Shown piece by piece: positions 33,348 through 47,241 of a DNA stretch of 64,000 nucleotides (its first letter is position 1; each line of letters opens with the position of its first letter). The stretch is from Symsagittifera roscoffensis. Its lineage: Eukaryota > Xenacoelomorpha > Acoela > Convolutidae. The stretch is from the NCBI RefSeq assembly GCF_963678635.1, contig NW_026971530.1:1-64000 (forward strand), in the 5' to 3' direction. The notes under the pieces were generated by a model that saw only the letters and a list, made by a program, of their open reading frames with translations, searched no databases and was not told the origin of the DNA. The translations under genes were made by a program, and so were the position numbers.

Positions 33348-34819
33348 ATGGACAAACGTAGGTCATGCGCAAATTGCAGATCAGCGGATCATCACGTGGC
33401 GGATTGCACGACGTACAAACAAGGCACGATGAGTCTGGGATATGCGCCGGATGAAGAAGATATGAGCCAGACGGAGGAATGTGAGTTCCATAGTGGCTTG
33501 ATCATCAAAATAGGTGCGAGGTGCTTCTTCCGCAATCAAGAAGGCCATTTCAGGATGGATTGTCCATTGTTTTGGGAAGCAGTGAAGAACCAAAACCACC
33601 CCAAACACAAGCTAGCACTGGCTGCGGTACAGAACACGAGGAACAGGCAAGACGAATTTGACACGAAAAACTTGGAGGCACCGAGTGCAGAACTACCGAC
33701 AAAAACGGTGAAGGCTGTAACGCAAGTCAAAAATGCCATAGAAGCTGAGGCCAGGAATTCCTTAGAAATAAACTATGAGAAAGCAGCTGCGGAGGCTATC
33801 AACAAAGTGAAACAGGACCTATCGACGAAAGAGATCGAGCAAAGACTGAAGCAGGAGATCGAAAGGCAGAAGTTGAATGAGACATTATATAGGCCGGTGC
33901 CAGTGCCAGAGGCCGAGATGGGAGCGACAAGGAGTGGAAATTGTAACACTCTAAAAATGGTGACAGGAAAACCATTCGGCATAACAAAAACTGGAACCAG
34001 GATAATGTCAATAATTACAGTGGGTGGCCGCAGATTGATGTGTACGCAGATTACTTGAGTACAATGAGTCGGCAAACAACTTCTAGAGCCTTAAGAGCTT
34101 TACTCACGAGGGGCGACAGCAAGTCAGTCCGCTTCGAAAATAGATACACGGAGGCCTACGGTCCATATGAGGTATTGTCAAACATAGATGGAACAAACAT
34201 CTACACGAAGACTATGATTACATGTGACGAAGACCTAGCCGGACAGATCTACGCGGGCAGAGAAGAACTGAAACACTGCGGCATGTTGGAAGAAGATGCA
34301 ATGCTTATCGGAACGGAAGCAGATGTATCAGCACAAGTGCTTGATATAAGTGGCAAGAAGACTCAGTTACGCGGGTTACTAGACACGGGAGCGGTCTTGA
34401 GCGTTCTACCAATCGAATCTTGGGAGCGAATGGACTTCGACAAAGACGATTTGATGGACTAGAGAACACGGCTCTCAGCTGCAAACAAAGGGTCGCTGCG
34501 GGTACTGGACAGGACAGTAATAATAGCCCTAAACTTGGGGGAACGCAGCCTGTGGTTGAGCTTTCTTGTGGTGGAAAACCTAGATGAGTCTGACCAATTC
34601 ATTTTAGGCAGAAACTTCATCAGAATTTTCGACGTAACAATTGCTCTAAACAATGCCATGTTCAGGATTCGAAACCCAGAAAGGAAGTACGTAATTGAAC
34701 TGGTAAATTCAATAATGCCGAATGAGAATAAAGCACCGGTATTCTTGAGTAGGAGGGTGAGGCTGAAAGCAAACGACGCGGAAATTGTAAGCTTGCGGAT
34801 GAGAATTATAATGAACTAA
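33348..34819 (+). pseudogene. Gypsy nucleocapsid and protease, unit B
   Basis: It holds the CCHC knuckle, the degenerate second knuckle and the DTGA protease motif, with the same stops as unit A at the equivalents of 24187 and 24542. A single N to I change is seen in MSI(N/I)TVGG. Confidence 0.75.
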
Positions 34820-34926
34820 GTGACAACAAGCAAGTATACATAGTCCCAAATCCAAATAGTCAAAGTGCTGCTGTTTTAGGAAGATCCTTCTCGATAACCA
34901 GAAGCGGCCTCTGCGTCAGTGTCTTA

Positions 34927-36161
34927 TTGAATACTCTTGATATACCCATCACAATCCAGAGAGGAAGGAAACTGGGATACGCTTTACCCGTGAGCACTCG
35001 AAATGAAATGACTGAAAATGTAAAAGAGAATGAAGTTCTTGATTGTCCCAATCATAGGGACAAAATTTGTATCTTGAGAAGATTAAAAAGAATAAAAGAT
35101 ACATCAAGTCTTGTGAAATCACTTAATTCAGAGACAGACGATGGACTTTCGAGCTGTTCGAATTTCCCGGAAAAACCCACACTAGAGGAAATGGAAAGGG
35201 ATAAACCGGTTTTACCATGAATAGAGCAATTGAGGTGCAAGTTGACGGACGAACAGTTTGAAGCCATCAAGGACGTACTAGAGTGGAATGAGGACGTTTT
35301 TTCGAAACATAAGGCAGACATTGGATGTTGTATTTTTGTTGAACACGAAACCGAGCTTGAAGAGTCGGCGGTACCGCACAGGGAGGGGGCTAGGCGTATG
35401 ACCCCACACAAATCGGAAGCATAAATCACCATGGGCGTGTGGAGTAGCGATGGCTAAGAAGAAAGGCGACCAAATAAGGTTTTGTTGTGACTTCCGATAT
35501 CTGAACTCCGTCACGGTGAAGGATGCCTACTTTCCATAGAAGGATCTCATACTTAGAATTGATGAGAGCCTCTCGAAGTTAGGGGACGCAAAACTTTGAT
35601 TTAGGATCAGCTTTTTGGCAGGTTCCACTGAGGCAGCAGGACAGGGACAAAACAGGGTTTGCCTGCGAGCTCAGGCTGTTTCAATAGAAAAGGATGCCCT
35701 TTGGTCTTTGCAACGCCACGGCTATGTTTCAACGATTGATGGCACACGCATTGATAGATGTAACGAAGAAATACGGCAACCTGGTAAGGTGCTACGTGGA
35801 CGACGTGGTAATAGCAACACCAACACTAGAAGACCACATCGAGCGACTAGACGAGGTGTTCGCCTGCATGAAGAGATCAGGACTAAAATGCAAACCATCA
35901 AAGTGCAAAATACTCAAGGACTCGATTAAATACCTGGGGAGGATGGTTGATAGACATGGCATCAGACCATATCCAGATGCAGTAGAAGCGGTTCTGACCT
36001 GGAAATCACCGAAAACGGAACATCAACTGATGAGCTTCTTGGGTTTTGCGAACTGTTATAGGGAATTCAGTAAGGGCTATGCGGACAAAGTGTACCCGAT
36101 GCAACAACTCATGAGGCACAAAGTCAAGAAATTCACGTGGAACAATACGGCAGAAGAGTAA
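34927..36161 (+). pseudogene. Gypsy reverse transcriptase, unit B
   Basis: Same blocks as unit A, with YVDD at 35793-35804 and TAG at 35685-35687. Private changes are E to K in KC(E/K)ILK and S to P in GIR(S/P)YP. Confidence 0.8.
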
Positions 36162-36182
36162 TTCCAGAGAAAAAAGAAGGAG

Positions 36183-36647
36183 TTGTGTGAAGCACCGGTG
36201 CTAGGGATGCCAACGGAAAAAGGAATGTACGTGCTGGACACGGATGCGTCGGTAAGAGTGATTTCTGGCATTCTCCATCAAGAGCAGGAATGGAACGGGA
36301 AGACAGTCTTGAGACCGATAGCATACGGGAGTAATGTCTTGAGTGATACGGAGATGAAGTACGGGGCGCCTAAAGCAAAGATGTTCGCAGTGGTTACCTT
36401 TGGCGAAAAATACAAGACATACCTAGGTAGCGAGCCGTTCAAGTTACCAGTCGACAACAGGGCACTCAGCAGGTTGAAAACGTACTCAATGGATCAGAGC
36501 TACATTGGGAGATGGATAGTTCACCTGGATGGATACAACATGATAATTGAGCATAGGACAAGAGACCAACATCAAAATGCCGATAGCTTGAGTGAGATGA
36601 CGGAGTTTTACGAGAGACAGGAACAGAGGGAGGCAGACAGGCCATAA
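36183..36647 (+). pseudogene. Gypsy RNase H, unit B
   Basis: It has the TDAS and HQNADSLS motifs, as in unit A. The upstream junction reads GAGAAAAAAGAAGG where A and C have GAGAATAAAGAAGG. Confidence 0.8.
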
Positions 36648-36668
36648 ATCAAAGATGGCTTCACCTTC

Positions 36669-37815
36669 ATGAATAAGGAAACGTACGATAGTCTTCCACT
36701 CATGAGGTGGCTCGACAAGTCTGGCAAACCTATAGAAGATAATCCCGAATTACCAAAGGAGCGTCCAGAGAAAACAATCTTGAAAAGAAACCAATGGATG
36801 CCAATGGAGATAATGCTCAAGTCGAAAATTGCGAGGGAGACTTTTCAATCAAGTAGAAAGGGGAAGGGCAGAGATAGGTGATGACTTTAGGAGATTACTC
36901 GAGAAACTAGCAGACGATAAACCCGTGGTCGAAGAAAGGGTAAAGAGGAACCAGAAGTCACGATATTGAGAAGGAACGATGCGGATGGTAGCGAGGACTC
37001 CTTGAAAGGAAAGAAATCTGATAGAAAAGAAGTCGTGCAGTCATTGGTTGAGAGAATCCCTGAAGACATACTTAAGCGGACTATGGTTAGGAAGAAGAAG
37101 GTGGCATTCAAGGAGGAGGCTGAACACCTTGGACTGGTTCAAGAGTCCGGGGAGTGGCCCACTGCAAAAAAAAGATGCTGAAGAAGAAAAATTGTCCAGG
37201 GAGTGTGAAGAATGGGATGAAAACTCAGAGAAGAGCAGCGATGACCATGATAGTCTATGCATGGTATTGGCAGAAGGGAAGATGAGGCACCGAGACAGGG
37301 AGCTACAGGCGGATCCTTCCTCGGTAACGTACAATGTGGATCAGCAGGAGGTGTGCGGAGGTGAAGAACTTGAGAAAATTGCAGTATCAAGGAAACCGTT
37401 CAGGGAGCTATCGTGCAACTCAAATGTCAGAACAAACCTGATGCTAGAAGATGACAGGAAGGTCTTGAGGAGGATAGTTTGCGTGAAGCTGAAAGACGAC
37501 AACCACAGTCCGGGAGAAATGAATGGTCAGATGATGGCACTGAAGGATCACGTCAAGGCAAGATATAAGCTGTCGGATCTGATACGAGCCCAAGAGAATG
37601 AGAAGATGACAAGCAACCTCTCCAAATGGATCCGGACGGGAGCCAAAGAGAAAGGGGATCTGGAAGAAGACAGCTACAAGATTATGAGCCAGTTCTACAA
37701 GGAGAGAAAAGATTTACTCTATCACACAGCTGATGGGGTGGTAGCATTCAGGAGAAAGGATGAGGAGAAGATACTACACAAGCATAACCTCATCATACTA
37801 CCACAGTTGTACCAG
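36669..37815 (+). pseudogene. Gypsy integrase N-terminal region, truncated, unit B
   Basis: It is cut at the same base as unit A and joined to TRIM23 exon 1. The A-run at about 37168 has one base more than in unit A. The frame from 37048 then stays open to 37839 across the junction. Confidence 0.75.
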
Positions 37816-38050
37816 AGCTACGATCGAAAGGGCAGATGATGTTGTTTGAGGAGGTTCCATTGTCCTCACTCGACAACAGTCTGGAGAGGCAACTTGTACA
37901 AAGAGTGTGTCCACACAGCAGCAGTCTAGGCACTCTTTCTCCGGAGGAAGAAAAGCCGTTTTCACAAACTTTGCACCGAGGCGACGCTGAATTCGACATC
38001 TTCGATCTCGCTTTCAAAATTTTCACTACAATGATTTCCTTGTCAATCAG
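37816..38050 (-). pseudogene. TRIM23 exon-1 fragment, unit C, with an intact RING-only ORF
   Basis: This is a full-length copy of 14826-15060 without the unit B deletion. From ATG at 38026 the frame stays open through all eight RING ligands, then crosses the junction into antisense integrase sequence. It adds only GTTVVV before a stop, so the product would be 77 residues (37793-38026). It also keeps the TRIM23 5' flank. Whether it is expressed cannot be told from sequence. Confidence 0.85.
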
Positions 38051-38320
38051 TGGTTAATGTCAATCATGTTCATTTCATTCTCCTTATTTGACGCAGCACA
38101 CTTTTTCATCTCTGAAAATACCCCAAACTTGAAATCAACGGAATAAAACCGAGCGAAAAAAAATAAGAAAGCAAAAAAAATAAATGCCCAAAATTTTACC
38201 GGGAGTTTCAACAAGCTGATTTTGGGTTCCGGTTTATCTCACAGGGGCGAAAGCAAAAATTTGTTGAGGTATTAAACCGAGTCAGAAACTTCACGTCACC
38301 ATGTGTCAGTCGGTCGTATT

Positions 38321-40487
38321 TGGGAGGGAAGGAAAGGGGCTCGAGTGTGAACTCGGATAAAATCTGAGGTCACGAAAAAGAAATTTTAACGAAACGAAAT
38401 ATTGTTGTTAATATGCTATGTCTATTATATAAATCAAAAAGGGTGCTTGACAATTTTCTGATTGGATAAGACAAAAGAAATTTTAATCATTAGCTTGCAA
38501 AGCGGAAATTTAAGGTGCAGATGTGTGCAGATTTTGATTGCTTTTTAGCGATAATGTGACAATTTTGCATGGTCGTGAATTTTGGGGTGTAGATAAAGTT
38601 AAATCTGCTGCAAACTTCTGTAAATGACCACTGGCACTGTATTTTGAGCAACACTCAACATTCTGGGGATTCACTGGCAGACGGTAACGCGCGATGAGGA
38701 CAACGATCTTGAGTCCGGGGAGTATGTCCCAATCGGTCGTATTTGGAAGTTTGATTTTGAACAGCGCGAAAAACATGATTTTGGTGTGAAATGGAATTTT
38801 TCAAAAATTCGAATTGGGCATGTCATGTTCAACTTTTTCGCGACAACTGAAATCTCAGAAAATAAGATCAGAACAACCGAATTACAATCGCAAAAAAAGT
38901 ATCGAAAAAACAGCGGGAAATTGCTATTCCCAATTTCCAGATATAATAGCATACTAGAGTAGAGCTGTCCTATCTTGGAATAGAAGGCATAACGATTACG
39001 AACCGAAGAGATACCAATAAGAAATGGACCAGAGTGAACCTTCGGTGGAAAGGTGGACAGCCGAAGTCTCCCAATGGTCCAACCCCAAAATTCCATTCTC
39101 AAGTTAAAACTCATTGATTTAAAACTTCTCAAGTTATATTTAATTCCATTTATGCTAGAGTCGCTAGTTAATTTAGTTACTCCAATTCTCGAGTGTGCTG
39201 GTATGTGAGTACCCAATTTAGTTTTCTTGAGTGTGTTTTATAATTGTTATGTTGAGGTAGGGAGAGTTTCAGGTTGATCCATCTGAAATGGACCAAAGTT
39301 CCACCGTCTAATGAAAAGCAACTAAAACGGAATGTTCCGATCACGTTTTCAACGGCGTTCGCGTATTTTAGGTATTTTGAGACCTAAGTGTGGGGACATT
39401 CTTGTTTTCTAGAGTGGGGGGTACTTTGTTAGTAGCCTTTAAGCTGTAACGAGGATTTAAGTCTCATGTCGCAAGTGAAACGAATTGGCTCCGACCGTTC
39501 GAGGTAGAAAAACACAAGAGATAGTGTCCCTGATCTTGAGCCAATGGTTATAGGGCCTATTTTTCTTGAACCTCATTTATGACTTAAGTAGGCGAATGTT
39601 ACATAGTGTTTTTATGGCGCTCCTGGGTGTTTTAACGACATCATGATTACGGAGTCAAACCCACTTGACACAGCTCCGGGCTACATGCCCATTCTGGAGT
39701 ACCGGTGGTACGGCTAAGCGGGAACGTGTAAACCTTCCGGTTGTACCGTGATAGCTTTTTAAGAAAACTCGAGAAAATTCCTGGTACGCTCTCCGAACGA
39801 GGCCTAGCTAACCGAGTGAGGGAGGTAACTAGAGGGACAAAAACGAGCAAAAAGACAAAAAGCGAAACAAAAACCAAAAGAGACTAGAAAAAGAAAAAAA
39901 CCATAAAACAAATGAAAGGACAGTGACTTTGATACCAAATTAGTTGGATCAAACCTTTATATTAAGAAAAATAATATACCCATACTGTTCCCACAAGACC
40001 GATCGTTTCGATCAAGTCAGCAATTTTATACAGGTGCCCGATTGTGGGGCGTTGTTAAGGTTTTTCAGATACATTGCAACTTCACTGGACCACAAGGAGA
40101 CTTGACTGGAAAAGGTGACCAGCCAAGCGGGGAAGCGGTTCACAGGAAGGTGACCCGACAGGTGCTGGAAACACTAGAGGAACATCCAGCAAGGACGAGA
40201 ACAAACAGAGAATGGCACACAAGGGTGTTCTGTTTGGTCATTCGACGGACCACTAGGAGACTTGATTGGAACAGGTGACCAGTCAAGTGGGAAAGTGGTT
40301 TTGGTGAGAGGCGCGGGACACTCCAAGGAGACAACCAGCCCGGAATCAGAACAGCCAGAGTAGGACAGACAGGGGTGTTCCCTTTGGTCAAACGGGTATC
40401 GTTAAAATCCACTTTACATTATAGGGGATAAGTGTAAAAATGGATAAGCGGATTCCCACTGTTTGAGGATACGTTTTTACTCAAGCA
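38321..40487 (+). repeat. Gypsy LTR, unit C
   Basis: It is nearly identical to the unit B LTR. Private changes include CCGATCACG at about 39338 and CACACAAGGGTG at about 40218. Confidence 0.7.
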
Positions 40488-41221
40488 GAGCCTGGAAACA
40501 GGTTCTAAGGTTTTCTCTCGAGAAGTTTAGCACCCATCGCGCTTAAGGTAATTTTCGGCTTAAGAGGGGGGCTAAATAGGGGGGAGGTTAGAAGGGGGGC
40601 TGGTTAGGTTAGAGGTTGGCGGTTGCAAATTGTAAAAAGGAGCACACGTTGCAGTAACTAATCAATCGATATTGTCGATTTAGTTACATTAGAATCTTAC
40701 ACGCGTGAGTTACAAAGCGAGGATATCCAAATTTATGATCAAATTAAGGTAGATACCATGGTCGGAAAAGGTGGAGGGATCGGAAATAGACAGTTTTTGG
40801 AACCTGGAAGGAGAATACCCCAAAAGAACGTTAGTAGGGTAGAGGAAAACGCGTGACAATCAGGTACCAGACATTTTTTTTAACGAAAGGACGACATTAC
40901 TCACCTTTGAGTTTTAGGTGGGTTCATTTTTCTGTTTTCATCATTTTCTCAATTGAGTTTTTACATTTTCGGTACTAGATTTGTCGGTTTTAGACAAATA
41001 GTGATCACAAGACACCTGCTAACAAGTTGGGTATTCAATTCTAACGGATTTATCAAGAGAGAGAAAAACAAGGGGGCTAGTAATTGAAACTTTTGGCCAG
41101 TAAGGTTGGGTTTTTGAAATTTTTTTATTCTACAACTCAAGTGTGGTACCAGAGATAGTGGTTCAAGGGTCTCAACACTGAAGATGAAAAGACCCGATTG
41201 TCCCAACACAGGAATAATGGA

Positions 41222-41871
41222 GTCTTGGGACAGTACGAAGAAATCTTGGGACAGTACGAAGAAGTCTTAGGACAGTACGGAAAAGTCTTGGGACAGTACG
41301 AAGAAGTCTTGGGACAGTACGAAGAAGTCTTGGGACAGTGCAGAAAAGTCTTGGGACAGTACGAAGAAGTCTTGGGTCCGTACAGAAAAGTTTTGGGACA
41401 GTACGAAGAAGTCTTGGGACAGTACAGAAAAGTCTTGGGACAGTACGATGAAGTCTTGGGACAGTACGGAAAAGTCTTGGGACAGCACGAAGAAGTCTTG
41501 GGACAGTACAGAGAGCCTTGGGACAGTACGGAAAAGTCTTGGGACAGTACGGAAAAGTCTTGGGAGAGTACGAAGAAGTCTTGGGACAGTACGGAAAAGT
41601 CTTGAGACAGAGTGAAGTGTCCCAACACTAGAACGAGGAGGTCTTGGGACAGTGCGAGGTAGCCCAACACTTGAGTAGTAGGTCTTGAGACAGGGTGGAG
41701 TGTCCCAATACTCTGGTGCGAGGTCTTGGGACAGTGTGAAGCATCCCGACACTTGGTCGAAGGGTCTTGGGACAGTACCAGGTGTCCCAGAACTAGTTCT
41801 TGGGACGGTGCGAAGTGTCAAAACACTAAGACGAGAGGTCTTGGGATAGCGTGAAGTGTCCCAACACTTAA
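41222..41871 (+). repeat. Leader minisatellite, unit C
   Basis: Same repeat content and order as in units A and B. Confidence 0.85.
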
Positions 41872-42049
41872 GTAAAAGCACAAAAAAGCACACTCAGATT
41901 GATTAAAAAACAGCCAAAAGTCAACTAGATTAAGATCTCTTAATAACTTTGTCTTAAAAAAATTGGGAAGAATTTTTAGATTTTTATCTGTAGAATAGAA
42001 ACTTGTAAATATTAATATTGTAAATAAGAAAAAATTGTGAATAAAAATC

Positions 42050-43442
42050 ATGAGGCGAAGTAGGGTACCGATAGCAGATAAACGAGTACTAGAGTCCAGG
42101 GAAAATTATAACTCGTCGCAACGGAAGGCGACACTATCGGATCCAAAAGTAATGAGAAAGAACTTTTCAGTAAGCGTGGTTAAAACAAGAAGCGCAAAGG
42201 AAAACAAGATGAAAGAAACCGCTGTGGAAAGACAAACTGTACCTGCCATAGAAATCGATCTTGAGACACCAAATCAAAGTGCTGATGAAGTGGAAAGAAA
42301 AACAACGGAATCGACACCAATGCCGAATGCGGAAGAACAGGAAAAGAAAACGATAGAGTTCTCGCCAATTGACATTGTGGAAGATACAAAAAGCAACACG
42401 CCGGAAACGATAAAGGATGACTCTCAAACAAAAAGAACGTCGTTCACAGAGAGGATTGCAGTGATAGTCGGAATGAAACCAAGAGAGAAAGAGGTAGCAC
42501 CAAAGACCGAGAAAGGCAAAATATTTGGAACAGTTTTTGCAATAAAAACAGAGGCCAATCAAAACGATGATCAGGTTGAATTTGGAGAAACAGCTAACCA
42601 TGAGGCAACAGCTAACAATGGGGCAACAGCTAGCCAAGAGAAAACAAATTCTCTTGAACTGGGCGACTTGATGGCGAAGTTGCAACAAATCGACAAAAAA
42701 TTGAAGTGTAGTGAAGAGGATCGACAAATGCTAAAAAAGGAGATACGATATAAAAATAACGAGAGCCTGGACAATTGCTTTAATCTGGCGAGGACAACAG
42801 AAGAGAAGCTACAGCAAATGTCAGACAAGGTGGAGGCTATCGACAAAGAGAGTGAGAAAAATATCAAAATAGTTATGCAAGAAATGAAGCAACGGTACGA
42901 CACTGTGAACAGTAAGTTATGGAGTCTGGAGACGAGAACAGACACAATGAGCGGAGACCAGGCTGAAAAATCATGTGCCCTACAGTCCAAACTGGATGCT
43001 CTCTTGAGAAACTCTATAACACAAGACAAGCTGTTAACAAGACAAGACGACTCAGATGGATGCATCGACACATGGGTAGAAGTCATGAGGTTACACTTGG
43101 AACAAGACAACTTGAATGACGAAAGGCAGGCCTGCACGGCAATCTTGAGCAACCTAGAGGGCACAGCGATGAAGTGTGTAGTAGCAAAGAAGGAAGAGGA
43201 ACGTGATACTGCGGACAAGATCTTCGAGATATTGCTGAACCGATTCGGATCAGGGAATGAAGGCCCACCAAGCTATGATGAGATTAGAAAAAAGAATACA
43301 GAAGGACGATGAATCAATCGATCGATTCCTGGATGATCATGAGAGCTTGAGAAGGAGGAGTGATCCTGAAGAATCAACAAACAGAAGAAATTTTAGCATC
43401 GCCTCGAAGTTTATCGATGGGGTAAAAAATGAGACGACTTGA
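42050..43442 (+). pseudogene. Gypsy gag, unit C
   Basis: As in unit A, with the same frame break near 43286. Private changes are A to E in EFG(A/E)TAN and K to N in RYK(K/N)NES. Confidence 0.75.
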
Positions 43443-43623
43443 GAAAAATGCTGGCAAGGTACTATACACTTTCGAAAGATAATGCACCAACTCCAGAAGA
43501 GATAAGAAAAAGTCAAGGAGTATATGTTGATGAAACCGAAGAAGTATCCCTACCCAGAAAATAAAAACATGAAGGGAGGAAGTCAACCACTGGAAGTCGT
43601 CGTGGTACAAGCCTAGAGATGAT

Positions 43624-45095
43624 ATGGACAAACGTAGGTCATGCGCAAATTGCAGATCAGCGGATCATCACGTGGCGGATTGCACGACGTACAAACAAGG
43701 CACGATGAGTCTGGGATATGCGCCGGATGAAGAAGATATGAGCCAGACGGAGGAATGTGAGTTCCATAGTGGCTTGATCATCAAAATAGGTGCGAGGTGC
43801 TTCTTTCGCAATCAAGAAGGCCATTTCAGGATGGATTGTCCATTGTTTTGGGAAGCAGTGAAGAACCAAAACCACCCCAAACACAAGCTAGCACTGGCTG
43901 CGGTACAGAACACGAGGAACAGGCAAGACGAATTTGACACGAAAAACTTGGAGGCACCGAGTGCAGAACTACCGACAAAAACGGTGAAGGCTGTAACGCA
44001 AGTCAAAAATGCCATAGAAGCTGAGGCCAGGAATTCCTTAGAAATAAACTATGAGAAAGCAGCTGCGGAGGCTATCAACAAAGTGAAACAGGACCTATCG
44101 ACGAAAGAGATCGAGCAAAGACTGAAGCAGGAGATCGAAAGGCAGAAGTTGAATGAGACATTATATAGGCCGGTGCCAGTGCCAGAGGCCGAGATGGGAG
44201 CGACAAGGAGTGGAAATTGTAACACTCTAAAAATGGTGACAGGAAAACCATTCGGCATAACAAAAACTGGAACCAGGATAATGTCAATAAATACAGTGGG
44301 TGGCCGCAGATTGATGTGTACGCAGATTACTTGAGTACAATGAGTCGGCAAACAACTTCTAGAGCCTTAAGAGCTTTACTCACGAGGGGCGACAGCAAGT
44401 CAGTCCGCTTCGAAAATAGATACACGGAGGCCTACGGTCCATATGAGGTATTGTCAAACATAGATGGAACAAACATCTACACGAAGACTATGATTACATG
44501 TGACGAAGACCTAGCCGGACAGATCTACGCGGGCAGAGAAGAACTGAAACACTGCGGCATGTTGGAAGAAGATGCAATGCTTATCGGAACGGAAGCAGAT
44601 GTATCAGCACAAGTGCTTGATATAAGTGGCAAGAAGACTCAGTTACGCGGGTTACTAGACACGGGAGCGGTCTTGAGCGTTCTACCAATCGAATCTTGGG
44701 AGCGAATGGACTTCGACAAAGACGATTTGATGGACTAGAGAACACGGCTCTCAGCTGCAAACAAAGGGTCGCTGCGGGTACTGGACAGGACAGTAATAAT
44801 AGCCCTAAACTTGGGGGAACGCAGCCTGTGGTTGAGCTTTCTTGTGGTGGAAAACCTAGATGAGTCTGACCAATTCATTTTAGGCAGAAACTTCATCAGA
44901 ATTTTCGACGTAACAATTGCTCTAAACAATGCCATGTTCAGGATTCGAAACCCAGAAAGGAAGTACGTAATTGAACTGGTAAATTCAATAATGCCGAATG
45001 AGAATAAAGCACCGGTATTCTTGAGTAGGAGGGTGAGGCTGAAAGCAAACGACGCGGAAATTGTAAGCTTGCGGATGAGAATTATAATGAACTAA
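43624..45095 (+). pseudogene. Gypsy nucleocapsid and protease, unit C
   Basis: It has the CCHC knuckle (CANCRSADHHVADC), the second knuckle with Cys to Arg, and the DTGA protease. The stops at 44738 and 45095 are shared with A and B. Confidence 0.75.
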
Positions 45096-45202
45096 GTGAC
45101 AACAAGCAAGTATACATAGTCCCAAATCCAAATAGTCAAAGTGCTGCTGTTTTAGGAAGATCCTTCTCGATAACCAGAAGCGGCCTCTGCGTCAGTGTCT
45201 TA

Positions 45203-46437
45203 TTGAATACTCTTGATATACCCATCACAATCCAGAGAGGAAGGAAACTGGGATACGCTTTACCCGTGAGCACTCGAAATGAAATGACTGAAAATGTAAA
45301 AGAGAATGAAGTTCTTGATTGTCCCAATCATAGGGACAAAATTTGTATCTTGAGAAGATTAAAAAGAATAAAAGATACATCAAGTCTTGTGAAATCACTT
45401 AATTCAGAGACAGACGATGGACTTTCGAGCTGTTCGAATTTCCCGGAAAAACCCACACTAGAGGAAATGGAAAGGGATAAACCGGTTTTACCATGAATAG
45501 AGCAATTGAGGTGCAAGTTGACGGACGAACAGTTTGAAGCCATCAAGGACGTACTAGAGTGGAATGAGGACGTTTTTTCGAAACATAAGGCAGACATTGG
45601 ATGTTGTATTTTTGTTGAACACGAAACCGAGCTTGAAGAGTCGGCGGTACCGCAAAGGGAGGGGGCTAGGCGTATGACCCCACACAAATCGGAAGCATAA
45701 ATCACCATGGGCGTGTGGAGTAGCGATGGCTAAGAAGAAAGGCGACCAAATAAGGTTTTGTTGTGACTTCCGATATCTGAACTCCGTCACGGTGAAGGAT
45801 GCCTACTTTCCATAGAAGGATCTCATACTTAGAATTGATGAGAGCCTCTCGAAGTTAGGGGACGCAAAACTTTGATTTAGAATCAGCTTTTTGGCAGGTT
45901 CCACTGAGGCAGCAGGACAGGGACAAAACAGGGTTTGCCTGCGAGCTCAGGCTGTTTCAATAGAAAAGGATGCCCTTTGGTCTTTGCAACGCCACGGCTA
46001 TGTTTCAACGATTGATGGCACACGCATTGATAGATGTAACGAAGAAATACGGCAACCTGGTAAGGTGCTACGTGGACGACGTGGTAATAGCAACACCAAC
46101 ACTAGAAGACCACATCGAGCGACTAGACGAGGTGTTCGCCTGCATGAAGAGATCAGGACTAAAATGCAAACCATCAAAGTGCGAAATACTCAAGGACTCG
46201 ATTAAATACCTGGGGAGGATGGTTGATAGACATGGCATCAGATCATATCCAGATGCAGTAGAAGCGGTTCTGACCTGGAAATCACCGAAAACGGAACATC
46301 AACTGATGAGCTTCTTGGGTTTTGCGAACTGTTATAGGGAATTCAGTAAGGGCTATGCGGACAAAGTGTACCCGATGCAACAACTCATGAGGCACAAAGT
46401 CAAGAAATTCACGTGGAACAATACGGCAGAAGAGTAA
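45203..46437 (+). pseudogene. Gypsy reverse transcriptase, unit C
   Basis: Same domain order as unit A. YVDD is at 46069-46080 and the amber codon before KRMPFGL is at 45961-45963. One private change is H to Q in PHREGARR. Confidence 0.8.
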
Positions 46438-46458
46438 TTCCAGAGAATAAAGAAGGAG

Positions 46459-46923
46459 TTGTGTGAAGCACCGGTGCTAGGGATGCCAACGGAAAAAGGA
46501 ATGTACGTGCTGGACACGGATGCGTCGGTAAGAGTGATTTCTGGCATTCTCCATCAAGAGCAGGAATGGAACGGGAAGACAGTCTTGAGACCGATAGCAT
46601 ACGGGAGTAATGTCTTGAGTGATACGGAGATGAAGTACGGGGCGCCTAAAGCAAAGATGTTCGCAGTGGTTACCTTTGGCGAAAAATACAAGACATACCT
46701 AGGTAGCGAGCCGTTCAAGTTACCAGTCGACAACAGGGCACTCAGCAGGTTGAAAACGTACTCAATGGATCAGAGCTACATTGGGAGATGGATAGTTCAC
46801 CTGGATGGATACAACATGATAATTGAGCATAGGACAAGAGACCAACATCAAAATGCCGATAGCTTGAGTGAGATGACGGAGTTTTACGAGAGACAGGAAC
46901 AGAGGGAGGCAGACAGGCCATAA
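46459..46923 (+). pseudogene. Gypsy RNase H, unit C
   Basis: TDAS, DNRALSRL and HQNADSLS are all present, as in unit A. A private TGA (AGGTGACTCG at about 46984) interrupts the spacer that follows. Confidence 0.8.
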
Positions 46924-47241
46924 ATCAAAGATGGCTTCACCTTCATGAATAAGGAAACGTACGATAGTCTTCCACTCATGAGGTGACTCGACAAGTCTGG
47001 CAAACCTATAGAAGATAATCCCGAATTACCAAAGGAGCGTCCAGAGAAAACAATCTTGAAAAGAAACCAATGGATGCCAATGGAGATAATGCTCAAGTCG
47101 AAAATTGCGAGGGAGACTTTTCAATCAAGTAGAAAGGGGAAGGGCAGAGATAGGTGATGACTTTAGGAGATTACTCGAGAAACTAGCAGACGATAAACCC
47201 GTGGTCGAAGAAAGGGTAAAGAGGAACCAGAAGTCACGATA

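Larger units (their letters stand above)
27541..37815 (+). mobile_element. Array unit B: TRIM23 exon-1 fragment, flank, LTR, gypsy internal region truncated in integrase
   Basis: This is one exact 10,275-bp period. It contains the TRIM23 fragment 27541-27774, flank 27775-28044, LTR 28045-30211 and internal sequence 30215-37815. It shares several LTR differences with unit C against unit A, for example GGGTGCTTGAC versus GGCTGCTTGAC. Confidence 0.85.
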
